Shown here in pieces: positions 45,955 through 55,847 of a stretch of 64,000 bases of DNA (its first letter is position 1; each line of letters begins with the position of its first letter). A model generated the notes under the pieces. That model saw nothing but the letters and a program-made list of their open reading frames with translations. It had not been told where the DNA came from and searched no databases. The DNA is from Sphaerosporella brunnea (lineage: Eukaryota; Ascomycota; Pezizomycetes; Pezizales; Pyronemataceae), in contig VXIS01000008.1 in NCBI GenBank assembly GCA_008704415.1, positions 186,001 through 250,000 on the forward strand, read 5' to 3'. Position numbers and translations under genes: made by a program.

Positions 45955-46584
45955 TTACTCCCGCGGTGCACCCGGGTTGAGTCGTGCACTCGGTCTGGCA
46001 ACCGCTCTGGTCTTGTCACGTAGTAGGTGAACGAGCGCATCGTGCTTGTTACGGGTCGCATAGCGTAGCGGAGTGTGCCCGCAGTCGTCGGTCGCCAAAA
46101 CGTCCGCGCCCCACTCAATAAGAAATCGGGCAAGCGATTCTTGCCCGGACATCGCGGCCCAGTGCAGGGGTGTCTGTCCCTCATCGCCAGCGGAGGTGAC
46201 GTCCGCGCCGCTCTCAACCAGCAGCCGGACTAGAGCGTCGCTGCTGGTATCCGCCGCGAAATGCACCAGCGAGCACGCGCCGGCAGTACCGTCGGGTCTC
46301 CTGGCGATCATGGAGTCTTCAACCACCTCGTGCTCATCGATGAGATACCGGAGCACGCCGACGTGGTTGTTGCTCAGCACGATGCGGTACATATAGGTAT
46401 CGGGCAAGTCCCACATGCGGTCAAAAAGCGGCACCGTGAAAATGAGATGAAACGCGCGGCACGTACGCGAGAGAGCGTTCAGGTCGTGCACGCTGAGGAG
46501 CTCGCCGATTTCGAGCAACGTCTCGGTCGGCAACGTGGACAACGATTCGCGCGACAACGTGGGGAATGCGGGGGTGGACGACAT
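45955..46584 (-). CDS. F-box and ankyrin-repeat protein
   Basis: This is the best intact protein gene in the window: 209 codons from an ATG at 46,584 in the context CATCGCCATGTCG. An upstream in-frame start is possible but lacks similarity to family N-termini. Residues about 13-50 form an F-box (LSTLPTETLLEIGELLSVHD, LNALSRTCRAFH). Residues about 65-195 carry three to four ankyrin repeats, including SLVHFAADTSSDALVRLLVE, GQTPLHWAAMSGQESLARFL and HTPLRYATRNKHDALVHLLR. F-box proteins bind Skp1 in SCF ubiquitin ligases, and the ankyrins would select the target. The C-terminus is short and Arg/Pro-rich. No frameshift or stop was seen. The ankyrin relics at 2.7, 21.9 and 25.9 kb are probably dead relatives. 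Confidence 0.85.
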   Translation of the reverse strand: MSSTPAFPTLSRESLSTLPTETLLEIGELLSVHDLNALSRTCRAFHLIFTVPLFDRMWDLPDTYMYRIVLSNNHVGVLRYLIDEHEVVEDSMIARRPDGTAGACSLVHFAADTSSDALVRLLVESGADVTSAGDEGQTPLHWAAMSGQESLARFLIEWGADVLATDDCGHTPLRYATRNKHDALVHLLRDKTRAVARPSARLNPGAPRE

Positions 46585-46699
46585 GGCGATGCTTTGGCGT
46601 TTGTTTTGTTTGCGGACACGCGTCGCGGCTGAGTTGAAAGACAAGGCTAACGCGCTGACTAACACCGGCTGACTAACTCCTGCTCAGTACAGACCGCGG

Positions 46700-47591
46700 C
46701 TGAGTCATCAAGGGCAATCGCGAGCGGCGAAAATGAATGGGAGTCACGCTGTTGATTCCCAGCTTGTCCCACGTCCACGATCTCGCTCAGGAACGCGCAG
46801 CGCAGAATTATGGATGCATGTTCAGTCGCGCCGCCTGTGCACGCGCTGCCGCACCACTTGGTGCTTGATCCCTGCCGAGCGTCGGCTGCGACGCGCGGCT
46901 AACAAGCGCGTGTGGGCACCGGATGATGTCCGAGCCGCGGTATCTGATCGCGCGCTTCGTCACGTCTATCAGATCGATCTTATCATCGCCAGACCGTACG
47001 AAATCAAAACAGACAACGCCAGCCACAACAAAACAACAACAACAACAACAACAACAATAGCCATCAATTCCGCCGAACAGCAACAACCATCGCGATTAAA
47101 CCTGCGTTACTGCCATGTCCTCCTCTCTCGGCAAAAGAAGGCGTCACATCGACGACGACGCCACCCCGTCGCGTGCGTCGCCTTATTCTGTCTATGACCA
47201 GCCTCTTATTCAGCATGCGAGCACGGCACCATGCCTCAAGGACAAACTGCGCAAGACGGACTTCGATTAGTTGACCTTCTGTCTTCCAGGCCAATGGCGG
47301 AGTCGTGCGATTAACAGGGTTGGCCAGGTATTGACTTTTGACCAGGAGGATATCGAGGATGCCGAGTAATCGCCGTGGTAGTCATCGCAGTCCGTTGTGG
47401 CTAGGCCGCCATTTTTTTTCGCCCCATACCTCCCTCCCTTTGTTTCGGCAGCATTAAGTTGCACTTTTCCTGCCGTTGGTACGTCTTTGAGAAGGATCCG
47501 GGTGGAGGTGGCTTTACTATCGCATGTATTTGATTGTAGCGGCTCCAGGCACTGCAGGAACTAAAATGGGCGTTCGTAGGTGGTTTCCACC
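46700..47591. other. No clear gene; (AAC)n microsatellite
   Basis: A perfect to near-perfect AAC tract lies at about 47,029-47,057. A plus frame at 46,733-47,197 contains RRLCTRCRTTWC and RALRHVYQIDLIIARPYEI before running into poly-Thr from the AAC tract. It is unassigned. Confidence 0.4.
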
Positions 47592-48028
47592 TAGAGCTGT
47601 GCACGGGGCGACGGGTCGGGGCGCAGGGGGCGGGGCGCGGGGCGCGACGAGGTGGATCGGGGTACGCAGGGGTGGATCGGGGCACGACGGGGTGGTTCGG
47701 CGCGCAGCGAGGTGGCTCGGGGCACGACGGGGTACATCGTGGTGGCATCGGGCCAGCAGCGGGGGGAGAGTGATATATGCCGGGCATGTAGGGCTGCTAC
47801 GCTCCACAGTCCAAGTAGCGCACAAGGCGCTCATCTAAAATCACGGCCGAACGAGGTACCCCAGGAGCGCATCCTGACGTCGTCGATAGGCTGTACGCCA
47901 GTTCGGAGTATTCGGGGTCTGACGAGGTGGCCGGGGCGCGGCGCGGTGGCTCGGGGTCGGGCGAGGCTTTCTCCGCCTGGTCGAGCCTCGTGCCGCGTCG
48001 GGGCGCCCCGACGCGTGCACAGCTCTAA
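47592..48028. mobile_element. GC-rich hAT-like MITE, about 437 bp
   Basis: The left end is TAGAGCTGTGCACGG and the right end GTGCACAGCTCTA, inverted copies of each other. Both sides are flanked by TTTCCACC (47,584-47,591 and 48,029-48,036), a perfect 8-bp target duplication. TAG-GTGCA termini with 8-bp duplications are typical of hAT elements. The interior consists largely of GGGGCACGACGGGGTGG-like short tandem units, so GC content is extreme. Long frames here are products of that composition. A relative lies at 32,924-33,478. Confidence 0.85.
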
Positions 48029-48036
48029 TTTCCACC

Positions 48037-48992
48037 ACCCGATGGGTGAGACACAAGTACGTTCACAACACCTGTCTGCAACAATGCGGTCTGTGCGTGG
48101 AGACACCGCCACTCGTGGCCTGATCGTACTGGTCAGATTGCCCTCAGCAGCCATGAATTTAAAAGTATGGACTGCAGTGTCTGTAGCCCAATTGCCGCTG
48201 CATCGGGAACCTCAGTCCGCTCCACCCTGACCCTGCAACACGCATCGCATCCAACAGTCCATCCAGAACCCACGCTAGTCCCGTAATAGTATTGTTGGCT
48301 GGCTTGAACCGGTGTGGGGCGGCATGTAGTGGCTGGTCAGTCTCGACTGGGTACCCAGACGTTGTGACAAGGCTCAATAGGCGTTGAGGCGTGCCAACCT
48401 CAGGCTGGCATCATCAATGCCTAGATAGCCTGAATGGCCGGCAATCTATCTTGCTGTCAAATACCTTAAAGACTTTTCAATTCTTCTTCTGTTTACATTG
48501 CCGACGTCCTACCGCGAAGAAATCCTCTTTCACACCTTTTTCTTGGCCCATCATAAAATGTCTCGCACCAACATCAGGAAAATGTCCCCTCCTACCGCGA
48601 GTCCCCAACGGCGTTTGGCCCCCGCTGCCTCACATTCCCACTCTGAACATGCGACGCCTTTACGCCATTCATAACAACGGGTCTATCACGAACAGCCGCC
48701 GTTCACGATTGCATAAGCGGGAGTCTGCGTCGATGATTATTTGGCGCTCCGGCATCCGCATTGACAACCAGCCCGGCTGAATACCAACGGCCCCAGCGGC
48801 TTCAGACAATGGTGGAAACGCCATGGATTGGGAAAAAAGCACCTCGACTGGGACCACCACTACTACCAGGGACTGGAACCCGACGAGCGACGTTATGCCT
48901 GACGAGAATGGGTGGAAAATACTCCCTGATTGACTGGGGATGGGTTAAGCTCACCACCATCGACAACCGTGCCCACCAGGACCCCGCCTACC
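48037..48992. other. No gene recognised
   Basis: Between two precisely delimited transposons; only short frames without known domains. Confidence 0.3.
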
Positions 48993-49813
48993 CAGGGCTG
49001 TCAATAGTCCGGCCGGCCGCCAGGTTAAACGGGGCTCCACGGAGTGGGTCAGGTCGGGCCGGTGATTTGGCAAGCCCGACAGGTTTGGTCCGGCGTAAAA
49101 AAAACCTGGATATCTGATAGGTGCCGGCCGGTGCCCGGTATCCTGAATTAAGGTCGGGTCGGTCATGGTGCCGAACGCGGAGCCACTAAAAGCGCTAATC
49201 ATTCGGTTTTGGCCGCAGTTAAAGCGTCGACCGCAATCGAAAGACTGGTCGGTCCACCCCAAAAACAGCAACTCGGCCGAGAGTCGGAATAAAACGGGGC
49301 GGAACTGCTGACGTTTTGCTCACAAATCACGCGTTTGAACCCACAGACTATCGCTCGCAGGAGAGCAGGAAGGAAACGGAACAGAACTGCGGCTGTTTGG
49401 CTCACAGAACACCCCCTTAAACCCAAACACAGCAGCTCGGACGAGAGTCGGGATACGGCGAAGTGGCAATGTGGATCTGGTATATGGCGCGGGTTTTCAA
49501 ATTCATCAGGTTGAGCGTATGCTGAGTGACCTGGAACAGCGTGGGGCGGAGATGGAGGGGCATCTGGAGGTCCTTCAGGTTGTTGAATCTTTATCTGGCG
49601 TTCATGTTTCGTTCCTTGATGTATGTGTAAGCAAACAATGCCTGGTGGGCCTGCCGGGCGCCGGGTACTTCTCGGCCTGGCAGGTGCCCGTAGGGGCCTG
49701 GGTTTAGATCCAAAAAGCCTGGTCCAAACGGGCCGTGATTTCAATAGCCGGTTTCAATCAGGCCGGTTCAGGCCGCGCTCAAAGCCGGACTGGCCGGACT
49801 TTTGACAGCCCTG
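48993..49813 (+). mobile_element. hAT element, family 1, reference copy (821 bp)
   Basis: The element starts CAGGGCTGTCAATAGTCCGG and ends with its complement CCGGACTTTTGACAGCCCTG. Both flanks are CGCCTACC (48,985-48,992 and 49,814-49,821), a perfect 8-bp target duplication. The interior has a local duplication of CAGCAACTCGG-CGAGAGTCGG and no intact transposase. The perfect duplication makes it the youngest copy here, so an autonomous source may still exist elsewhere in the genome. Confidence 0.95.
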
Positions 49814-49821
49814 CGCCTACC

Positions 49822-50640
49822 TCGACACCACCGCCTTCATCTCCAACACACCTCCTTAAGCCGAAGACTTCAACGGGAGATGTGGTCTGAGTGGGAGAGC
49901 ACTCCCAAAGAGGTGTAGCGGGAATGGGCAAAGAGGTGAGGAGGGAGAGAGGTACGAGACGGCGTACAAGCAGGCTGGGAGCCGGTGGTACCTCAAGGGG
50001 GCGCAACGGCATTTTCGTTTTCGTTTTTTTGTTGTTTTCTGTTGCTTGCATTTACAGAAGAATACGGTTACATGACATGGTTTTTTTTTCACCGGGTGAT
50101 GGTGGCTTATCAGATTGAGGTCGCTGTTTTCCTCCCTCCTCGCGACAACCGGTGTTGTCAATTTGCTGCCAAAAGATGACTTAGCACATGTTCCATGCCC
50201 ACTGCACCAAACATGCCATGGATGGACTCATTATGTACCGTATGGCTCGCCCATGGCATGCAATGAATATATATTCATTGCACCGTCTAGCCTCTACAGA
50301 TTTAGTTCATAGAATCCAAAAGCACGCTCTCCGGCGCCTCAGCGCCTGTGTACATATACTACCGCCGATAGACCAGCCGGGGCCACAGAGATTGAGCCTG
50401 CTTAGTGATGGACACCAGGTAGCTCAAAGCAATCCTCCAAGGTGAGCTCAAGCTGGCTTGGGTCGTAAAGGTGTAGGCTCGGGATTGCGTGTGAGCTTTG
50501 GGTGAGCCCGAACTGCAGCTCGAGCGCTGCTCGCTTTACCACACTTTAAGGGGTTAATTCTAGGTAATAGTATGCCACATATTTAAAAATATACACCGTA
50601 TGATAACTGGCTACAATTCCTCAGCATCCGCATCGTTCTC
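49822..50640. other. No gene recognised
   Basis: Contains a GCTCAAGC/GCTCGAGC-rich stretch at about 50,430-50,530 resembling those at 4.0 kb and 53.6 kb. No conserved protein or RNA. Confidence 0.3.
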
Positions 50641-50659
50641 ACTGTCAAGGAGCGATTCC

Positions 50660-50995
50660 TGCTGGGTATCTGAGCCGGAACCCTATCTCCACTGTCAATA
50701 TCTCCAGCATCCTCCTTGCTTAAACATTCGCAGTTCCACTGCTTCCAATCATCCTACGCTAACCAGCTTTTGAGCAACAAGCAAACGCTGCTTGAGGCCT
50801 CCAACAGCCTGTTTCGCGTCGTGGTAATATGATCTCCAGCTTGCGAGAAAACCTTCACAGTCGGGACACTTGTCGCTGGTATAGAGAGTCAGTCGCGAAT
50901 CATTCTGGCGAGTGTTGGAAAGAGATGGACATTCCCCGTTCTCCAAGCCACGATACATGGGAGGTGTTGGCTTCAAAGAAAAAATGACAAAAAGT
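50660..50995 (-). pseudogene. hAT transposase C-terminal fragment, second copy
   Basis: The DNA is similar to 3,100-3,410 throughout, for example AGTGTTGGAAAGAGATGGAC and TTTTGAGCAACAAGCAA. On the minus strand pieces of the dimerisation domain are readable (GGLKQRLLVAQK is shared in both). A GTAAGTATTAC donor with a CTTAAC branch and TTTGAAG acceptor lies at about 50,970-51,015, a plausible old intron. The fragment is non-functional. Confidence 0.55.
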
Positions 50996-51061
50996 TAAGT
51001 CTGGTAATACTTACCTTACCCGACCCAGGCGTCCCCGGGCACTCCCCAAACCCGCGAAACG

Positions 51062-51142
51062 ATCTTGCAGAGATTCGAACCCGGGACGCTGCAGTCGCCC
51101 CGAGCCCGGATCAATGCTCCACCGTTAAGCCACCAAGACTTG
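51062..51142 (-). repeat. tRNA-like sequence with A and B boxes
   Basis: The minus strand has an A box (TGGCTTAACGGTGGAGC) and a B box (GGTTCGAATCT), and TCTTG/CAAGA can close an acceptor-like stem. The space between boxes is longer than in a standard tRNA, as in class II tRNAs or SINE heads. The same arrangement, joined to the same hAT fragment, occurs at 3,480-3,545. It is therefore more likely a repeat component than a working tRNA. Confidence 0.5.
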
Positions 51143-51519
51143 GATGTTTTGTTATGCGCGCAACTAAATGTTAAGTGGCCGTGTCATCGCGTCCATCATA
51201 TTTCAGCAAATCTGTGTCCGACGTGTACACGCCCGACCCTCCCTATCCATTAATCATTTCGTCAGTCTTAGAAAGAAATAACCTAGAACAGAGCGTGGTA
51301 TTCTATTTTTTAGGCTAATGTGCATATTCTTGCAAACGCATGCTGTGAACCCGTCCTTTGAGTCTGTCAATCATCGCACATTAAGTTCCCATGGTGTTAC
51401 ACGGCATGGGCCCTCACTGGAATTGTATTCCGCCAACACTCGCTGTCCGCAGTCTTGATAGCACAGATAATTCAAACAGCTGGCGCCAGAGTGCGCACAC
51501 TGCCAATCTGGGCCCGGCC

Positions 51520-51640
51520 AGGCTTTTTCATCAGCGCGCAGTCGTCGGACGTTGTCTTTAAACTCCCCGTACCAATGGGAAACCCCTTCGTCTCCCCACG
51601 CTGTAAACCAACCCATACCAGTGAACGTCCTCATTATAGT
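51520..51640 (-). repeat. Inverted paralogous segment, arm 1
   Basis: The minus strand reads GMGWFTAWGDEGVSHWYGEF then KDNVRRLRAD. Arm 2 at about 52,130-52,250 on the plus strand reads GDEGVSHWYGEFQDHVRRLR. The two segments match as inverted copies about 500 bp apart. They may be a duplicated protein-coding piece or the ends of an element; no family was recognised. Confidence 0.5.
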
Positions 51641-52129
51641 TGACGACGATGATACAACTCGCAATCAGCAGTGCTGCGCAAGCTCAGCCAAAATATTGAC
51701 TAAGGATTAAATGTATGTGTGCCCACATGTGCCAAATTGTCGTGTGTGTGAACCGGGGTGAAGGTCTCTCCGGAATCGTCAGTGAAGGGTCCGGCGAAAC
51801 TGGCGTCATCAGCGTTAGGGGCGGTAAACACGTTGGTTGTGTATCGCGAGTGTCGGGTTCATCGTTGTGGTCATTTGCGGACGTAAGCGTCCCGGCGCCC
51901 ATGGTTGGATTGCTTTCCCCTACATTTTTTCAGCGACGTTGAACGCCATAGTTACGCCGGTTCAGCCTATACCAGTAGTTGCGGGCCAGCGGCACCAGGC
52001 GTGACCAAAGATGGCCCATCGCTGGCCAACAGTGCAGAGGTTTAAATTCCACGGATGGACCGCTGTGCAGAATCGCGCTATACACCGCGCATAAGTGCAT
52101 ATCTCAGTGATTTTCGCCCACAGGGGTTG

Positions 52130-52250
52130 CTAGCTGAGGACGTTCACTGGTATGGGTTGGTTTACAGCGTGGATTGCTGCGTGGGAGACGAAGGGGTTTC
52201 CCATTGGTACGGGGAGTTTCAAGACCACGTCCGACGACTGCGCGCAGATG
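52130..52250 (+). repeat. Inverted paralogous segment, arm 2
   Basis: Pairs with 51,520-51,640 on the opposite strand; both keep GACGAAGGGGTTTCCCA-type DNA (reverse complement in arm 1) and TGGTATGGGTTGGTTTACAG. Arm 2 runs directly into the 160-bp satellite at about 52,260. Confidence 0.5.
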
Positions 52251-52259
52251 CAAAAGCCA

Positions 52260-52560
52260 TATATAGGGCATCAGAGGACGGTCATTCTCCCTCTGTATTC
52301 AGATTTATCCCCCCATAGATGGTTGTCGTTTGGGGTGGCCGTCAGGGAGTCCGGTAGCTCCCCTGGGTCAGCAATAGGTGGAAGCTCTGACCCTCAAACG
52401 AATGGGCTCAAACTCACAGATATAGGGCACCCAAAGACGCTCTCCCACCCTCTTTATTCAGATTTTTCCCCTCAGGGATGGTTGTCCTGTGGAGTGGCCG
52501 TCCGGTGGTCTAGCAGCTCCCCTGGGTCAACAATAGCTGGAAGCTGTTACTCTCAATGTG
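52260..52560 (+). repeat. 160-bp satellite, two units
   Basis: Units start at about 52,260 and 52,419 (ATATAGGGCA, then GATATAGGGCAC) and contain TTCAGATTTATCCCC and GGATGGTTGTC-TG. The period is about 160 bp. The same unit forms the four-unit array at 57,540-58,197. Confidence 0.7.
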
Positions 52561-52734
52561 CAGGGCCCACCAACTGATTATCGGAATAGCGCCGCTCAAA
52601 ACATGAACCGATCACGTTGGCGGGCCGCCGAAGCCTGCGTGGAGTTTCGTGCGCGCCGTCAACGGTCATGGCTGCCAATCCACCGGCCAGCGGTGTGAAC
52701 ACATTTGAATTAAACGGTTGTTTTTAATCGAGCC

Positions 52735-52850
52735 CCGTTTGGACCAGATGTCTTGGACCGAGATCCAGGTGCCCACGGGCCCCGAAAAGAGCGCGACATG
52801 TAGGTGTCCGCGGGGCCCGCCAGGCCTAAACTATCTGCCGGGTTTAATGA
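52735..52850 (-). mobile_element. hAT element, family 1, decayed 3' fragment
   Basis: GCCCCGTTTGGACCAGATGT and the following GAGATCCAGGTGCCCACGGG match, with many changes, the 3' untranslated block of family 1 in reverse. Termini are lost. Confidence 0.5.
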
Positions 52851-52999
52851 ACACAAGGACCCCTCAGCATTAGCCCGAAAAATCTACAATTGATCTCTCC
52901 TCAATAAGCACCGCTTTGATATCCATCCTCAAATGCCGGGGTTTTGATCACTTGTTGCGCTCGGTGGTTGCTCCATTATCGGCCCCAAGGAAATGGCCG

Positions 53000-54800
53000 A
53001 ATAATGACCTGGAGAGTGTCGCCCGGCACCTGTCGGAGGCGCTAGGTGCACTCCCCGGCCTGACCCACATTATGGGGCCCTGTTTGCCCCACGGGCCGGC
53101 GCGTCTATTGGCAGCCCTGGGCGGAGGCTTGTCAAGCCAGGTCAAGCCTGTAAAGCTCGAGCGGCCATACGATTTCCGATGCGCGAGACGGCAGACAAGG
53201 AGGATGTTAAAAAACGGTCAGATTCTCGGTGTCTCTATATATTCAACACTGATATTCAAGTAGTCTAACCCAAGCCATGGCGCGCGCCCTCTGCTGGTGC
53301 CAGTGCGTCTCTGGTGCTCGCGGCAGCATCTTCAGATTGCGCGGGTTGGGCCTCTAAGTTCCCTATTGTCAACGGTTTTCTGGTTGAGCCAACACAACCG
53401 CACTGCTGGGCTGCGTAAGGAGACGATTTCGCTTCTTGGTTACCACGTCTATGGAATTCGACAGCATTCTGTGGTTCAACTGGACCCGCAGTTAGTATGT
53501 TCGGCTCACCATCGGAATCTAGAGGGTTCCCCAAGGCGAAGGGCTCGAGCCCAAAAGCTTGAACTAAAGCTCGGCTTGTGGGGCAACAGGATCGAGCCTG
53601 CTCGGCTCCAATGTGGGTACGGCTCTGCTCTGCTCGGCTGGATGCTTGAGCTCTTTGCTAGATCGTGTCCATCAGTAGTCTTACTTCCTTGCCCATTGGA
53701 ACAATGTAATGTGCGCAAAGGTAATAGTGGTGAGTCCAGGTCAGGGGGCGATATAATTGTATCCGGCATCGTCAATCAGTGCACCCAATCTCCTCCCAGC
53801 AAACTACGGAAGAAAGCTGAGCCCCGCCTAATCCGGGGAGATTGTCTTGAGGACGACAATACGCTTGTATACCTGATCGCCACATTTGCGTCTGTAAACG
53901 GATTGCATAGTAAGCCTTGTACCTGGATCGCTTCGACAGACACTTTGTAATGTGCAGGTTCTTCTCGCCTTGGCCGTGCTGACGGAGATAGGTTGTCCTT
54001 GGTAACCTCCCATATTATGTTACCGGTGATGGACTGGACTGGAGGAAGATCACTCGCACCAGGCAACCATAATGCGGGCTACGGCAATGATGTTTCGAAC
54101 ACTGCAACCACCAACACCTCCCGCAAGGCGTCCACTCCAAGCTCATCCGCAGCACTAACGTAAGGCAACAGCACAAGCGCCCGCCAAGACCATCGTGTCA
54201 GCGGACAATGAGCAGCCCTTCCTCAAGGGAAGCCACGGTCGCAAGTTCCTCGGTTCGTCCTTCCCGGCGCCACCAGAAAGGCCTCTGCGCACAGCTGACA
54301 CAGCTGTAGAGATCAATCCGATCCTTGCAGCAGCACCATGATCCACGACGCGAAAAACTCCAAGTCCCGCAACGAGAGTGTATCTGCTCCAAAACCGCAA
54401 ACGCCGGTGGACAGTGATGCCAATGGGAGCCGAGTGCGGGTAGCGGAGCGGGGAATGATGAATGCATGTGGCGCCGACCGCGATGTCACGATGCCAGAGG
54501 GAATACAGACCCCACGGAGGTCAGTGTGCAAAGCATTCGATTGCGGCAGCGATGCTAGGGTTGCAGTCATATTCCGTGACCAAACCGGACTGCGAGGAGC
54601 GCGGTGCGTTTAGATGATAGCCCAAATGCTACATTCCCCAGGCGCCTAGGCGAGCTGTGAGCAGGCAGCGTTTCTGTTGCGGTGCATCAAGCTGTCCAGC
54701 CGCCGGCATCGGTAGTGTGCATCGGCGGCCTTATGCGACATGAGGTCAAGCGCATGTTCAAACAATTCCAGTAGAAACCCGCCGTGACCTCGGCAATCTC
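53000..54800. other. No gene recognised; GCTCGAGC-rich stretch
   Basis: About 53,545-53,660 is dense in GGCTCGAGC and GCTCGGCT motifs, like 3,985-4,131. A plus frame at 53,297-53,950 is open for 217 codons but has no recognisable domain and covers that repeat, so it is probably spurious. Confidence 0.35.
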
Positions 54801-54815
54801 GGAAGAGAATCAGTT

Positions 54816-55354
54816 TTGGGGCCGGCAGGAACTACCACCATTGACCGAGAGCTGAGAGAACAATGTCCTCATCTGTACCCGTGCTTCGGGCACATGGACT
54901 ACGCGATACGCGACGAAAAGTACCGGTTTGCGAGAATCCGGCTGCAAGGAGCGCTTGAGGATTGGCACGAGCTCCACGATTGGTGGAAAACACTGATGCT
55001 GGCGAAGAGTTCCTTGGTCTTCCAGTTAAGCAAGCGTTCGACATTCCACAGCGACGTCGATGAACAGTTGCCCGGTGGTGACGAGCATCAGGCAGAGGTC
55101 GTCGAGCCAGCCAACAACTTCGACGATTTGCGCGCTGTTGATGTCCGATAAGCAGGTCAGTCATGGGTATGGCTCACTACCAGCAATGGGTTCTAATGCT
55201 TCTATACATCCTAGCCGAAACTGCGCAGCATTTCCGGCCCGTGTCCCCCGATCTTGAATACATCAAGATGCTTGTTCGCGCGCAAAGAGATGAAGAAAAC
55301 CGCCGGGGCCGGCGCGGGGGGCGGGGTTCGAGTTTTCACGAATGTGGCGAGTGA
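54816..55354 (+). pseudogene. Unnamed protein family, paralogue 2
   Basis: The first frame reads DYAIRDEKYRFARIRLQGAL and EDWHELHDWWKT. It then gives an acidic part and, after frame changes, YGSLPAMGSNAS and VSPDLEYIKMLVRAQRDEEN. These match, in order, the minus-strand pieces at 16,020-16,870. Two frameshifts break it. It converges on the nuclease-like gene that ends at 55,848. Confidence 0.5.
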
Positions 55355-55847
55355 TGGCTTGCGCGCTTGCGGCCCTTGCCTTGGCCGCCCCTTGCCTTAA
55401 CAATCAATGTGTGCTCATCGTCGCTGGGCGTTGTAACTCGCACCAACAAGCCACTTTGAATCGAACCGTGAGCTTTTTTATATCTCAGCACACAGAGAAG
55501 CACACATCATACTGGTAGATCTGGCCGCACTACAATGCTTTGATCAGATTTTTGAAGTTGCATGTTTGTTGCTATAGACACGGGGTCACGGTTTCATTGA
55601 TGAAATCTATACTGAACATCTTGATAGCTGTCTGTTGGTATACAACATGAAACGATGCGCGGCGATAAAGAAGGGATGGCTTCCTTTCTCTGGTATTGCG
55701 TAACCACAGTAGCGGAGGCAGGCGGTAAAAAGGTGCACACCAGGAACATCCAAGTACAGCTGTAGCCCAGTAGTTCTCCAACCAGCCAGTTTTTCTGAGG
55801 TGATCATGCACTAGTATGTAATACGAGTCAACAGCCGTGTCGCCACC

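Noticed and set aside
47524..48230. Arg/Gly-rich frames of 104 and 192 codons
   Set aside because: They lie in the GC-rich tandem units of a MITE with exact ends; composition alone keeps them open.
53297..53950. 217-codon plus-strand frame
   Set aside because: It runs across a GCTCGAGC-rich repeat and shows no domain; an opposing frame overlaps it.
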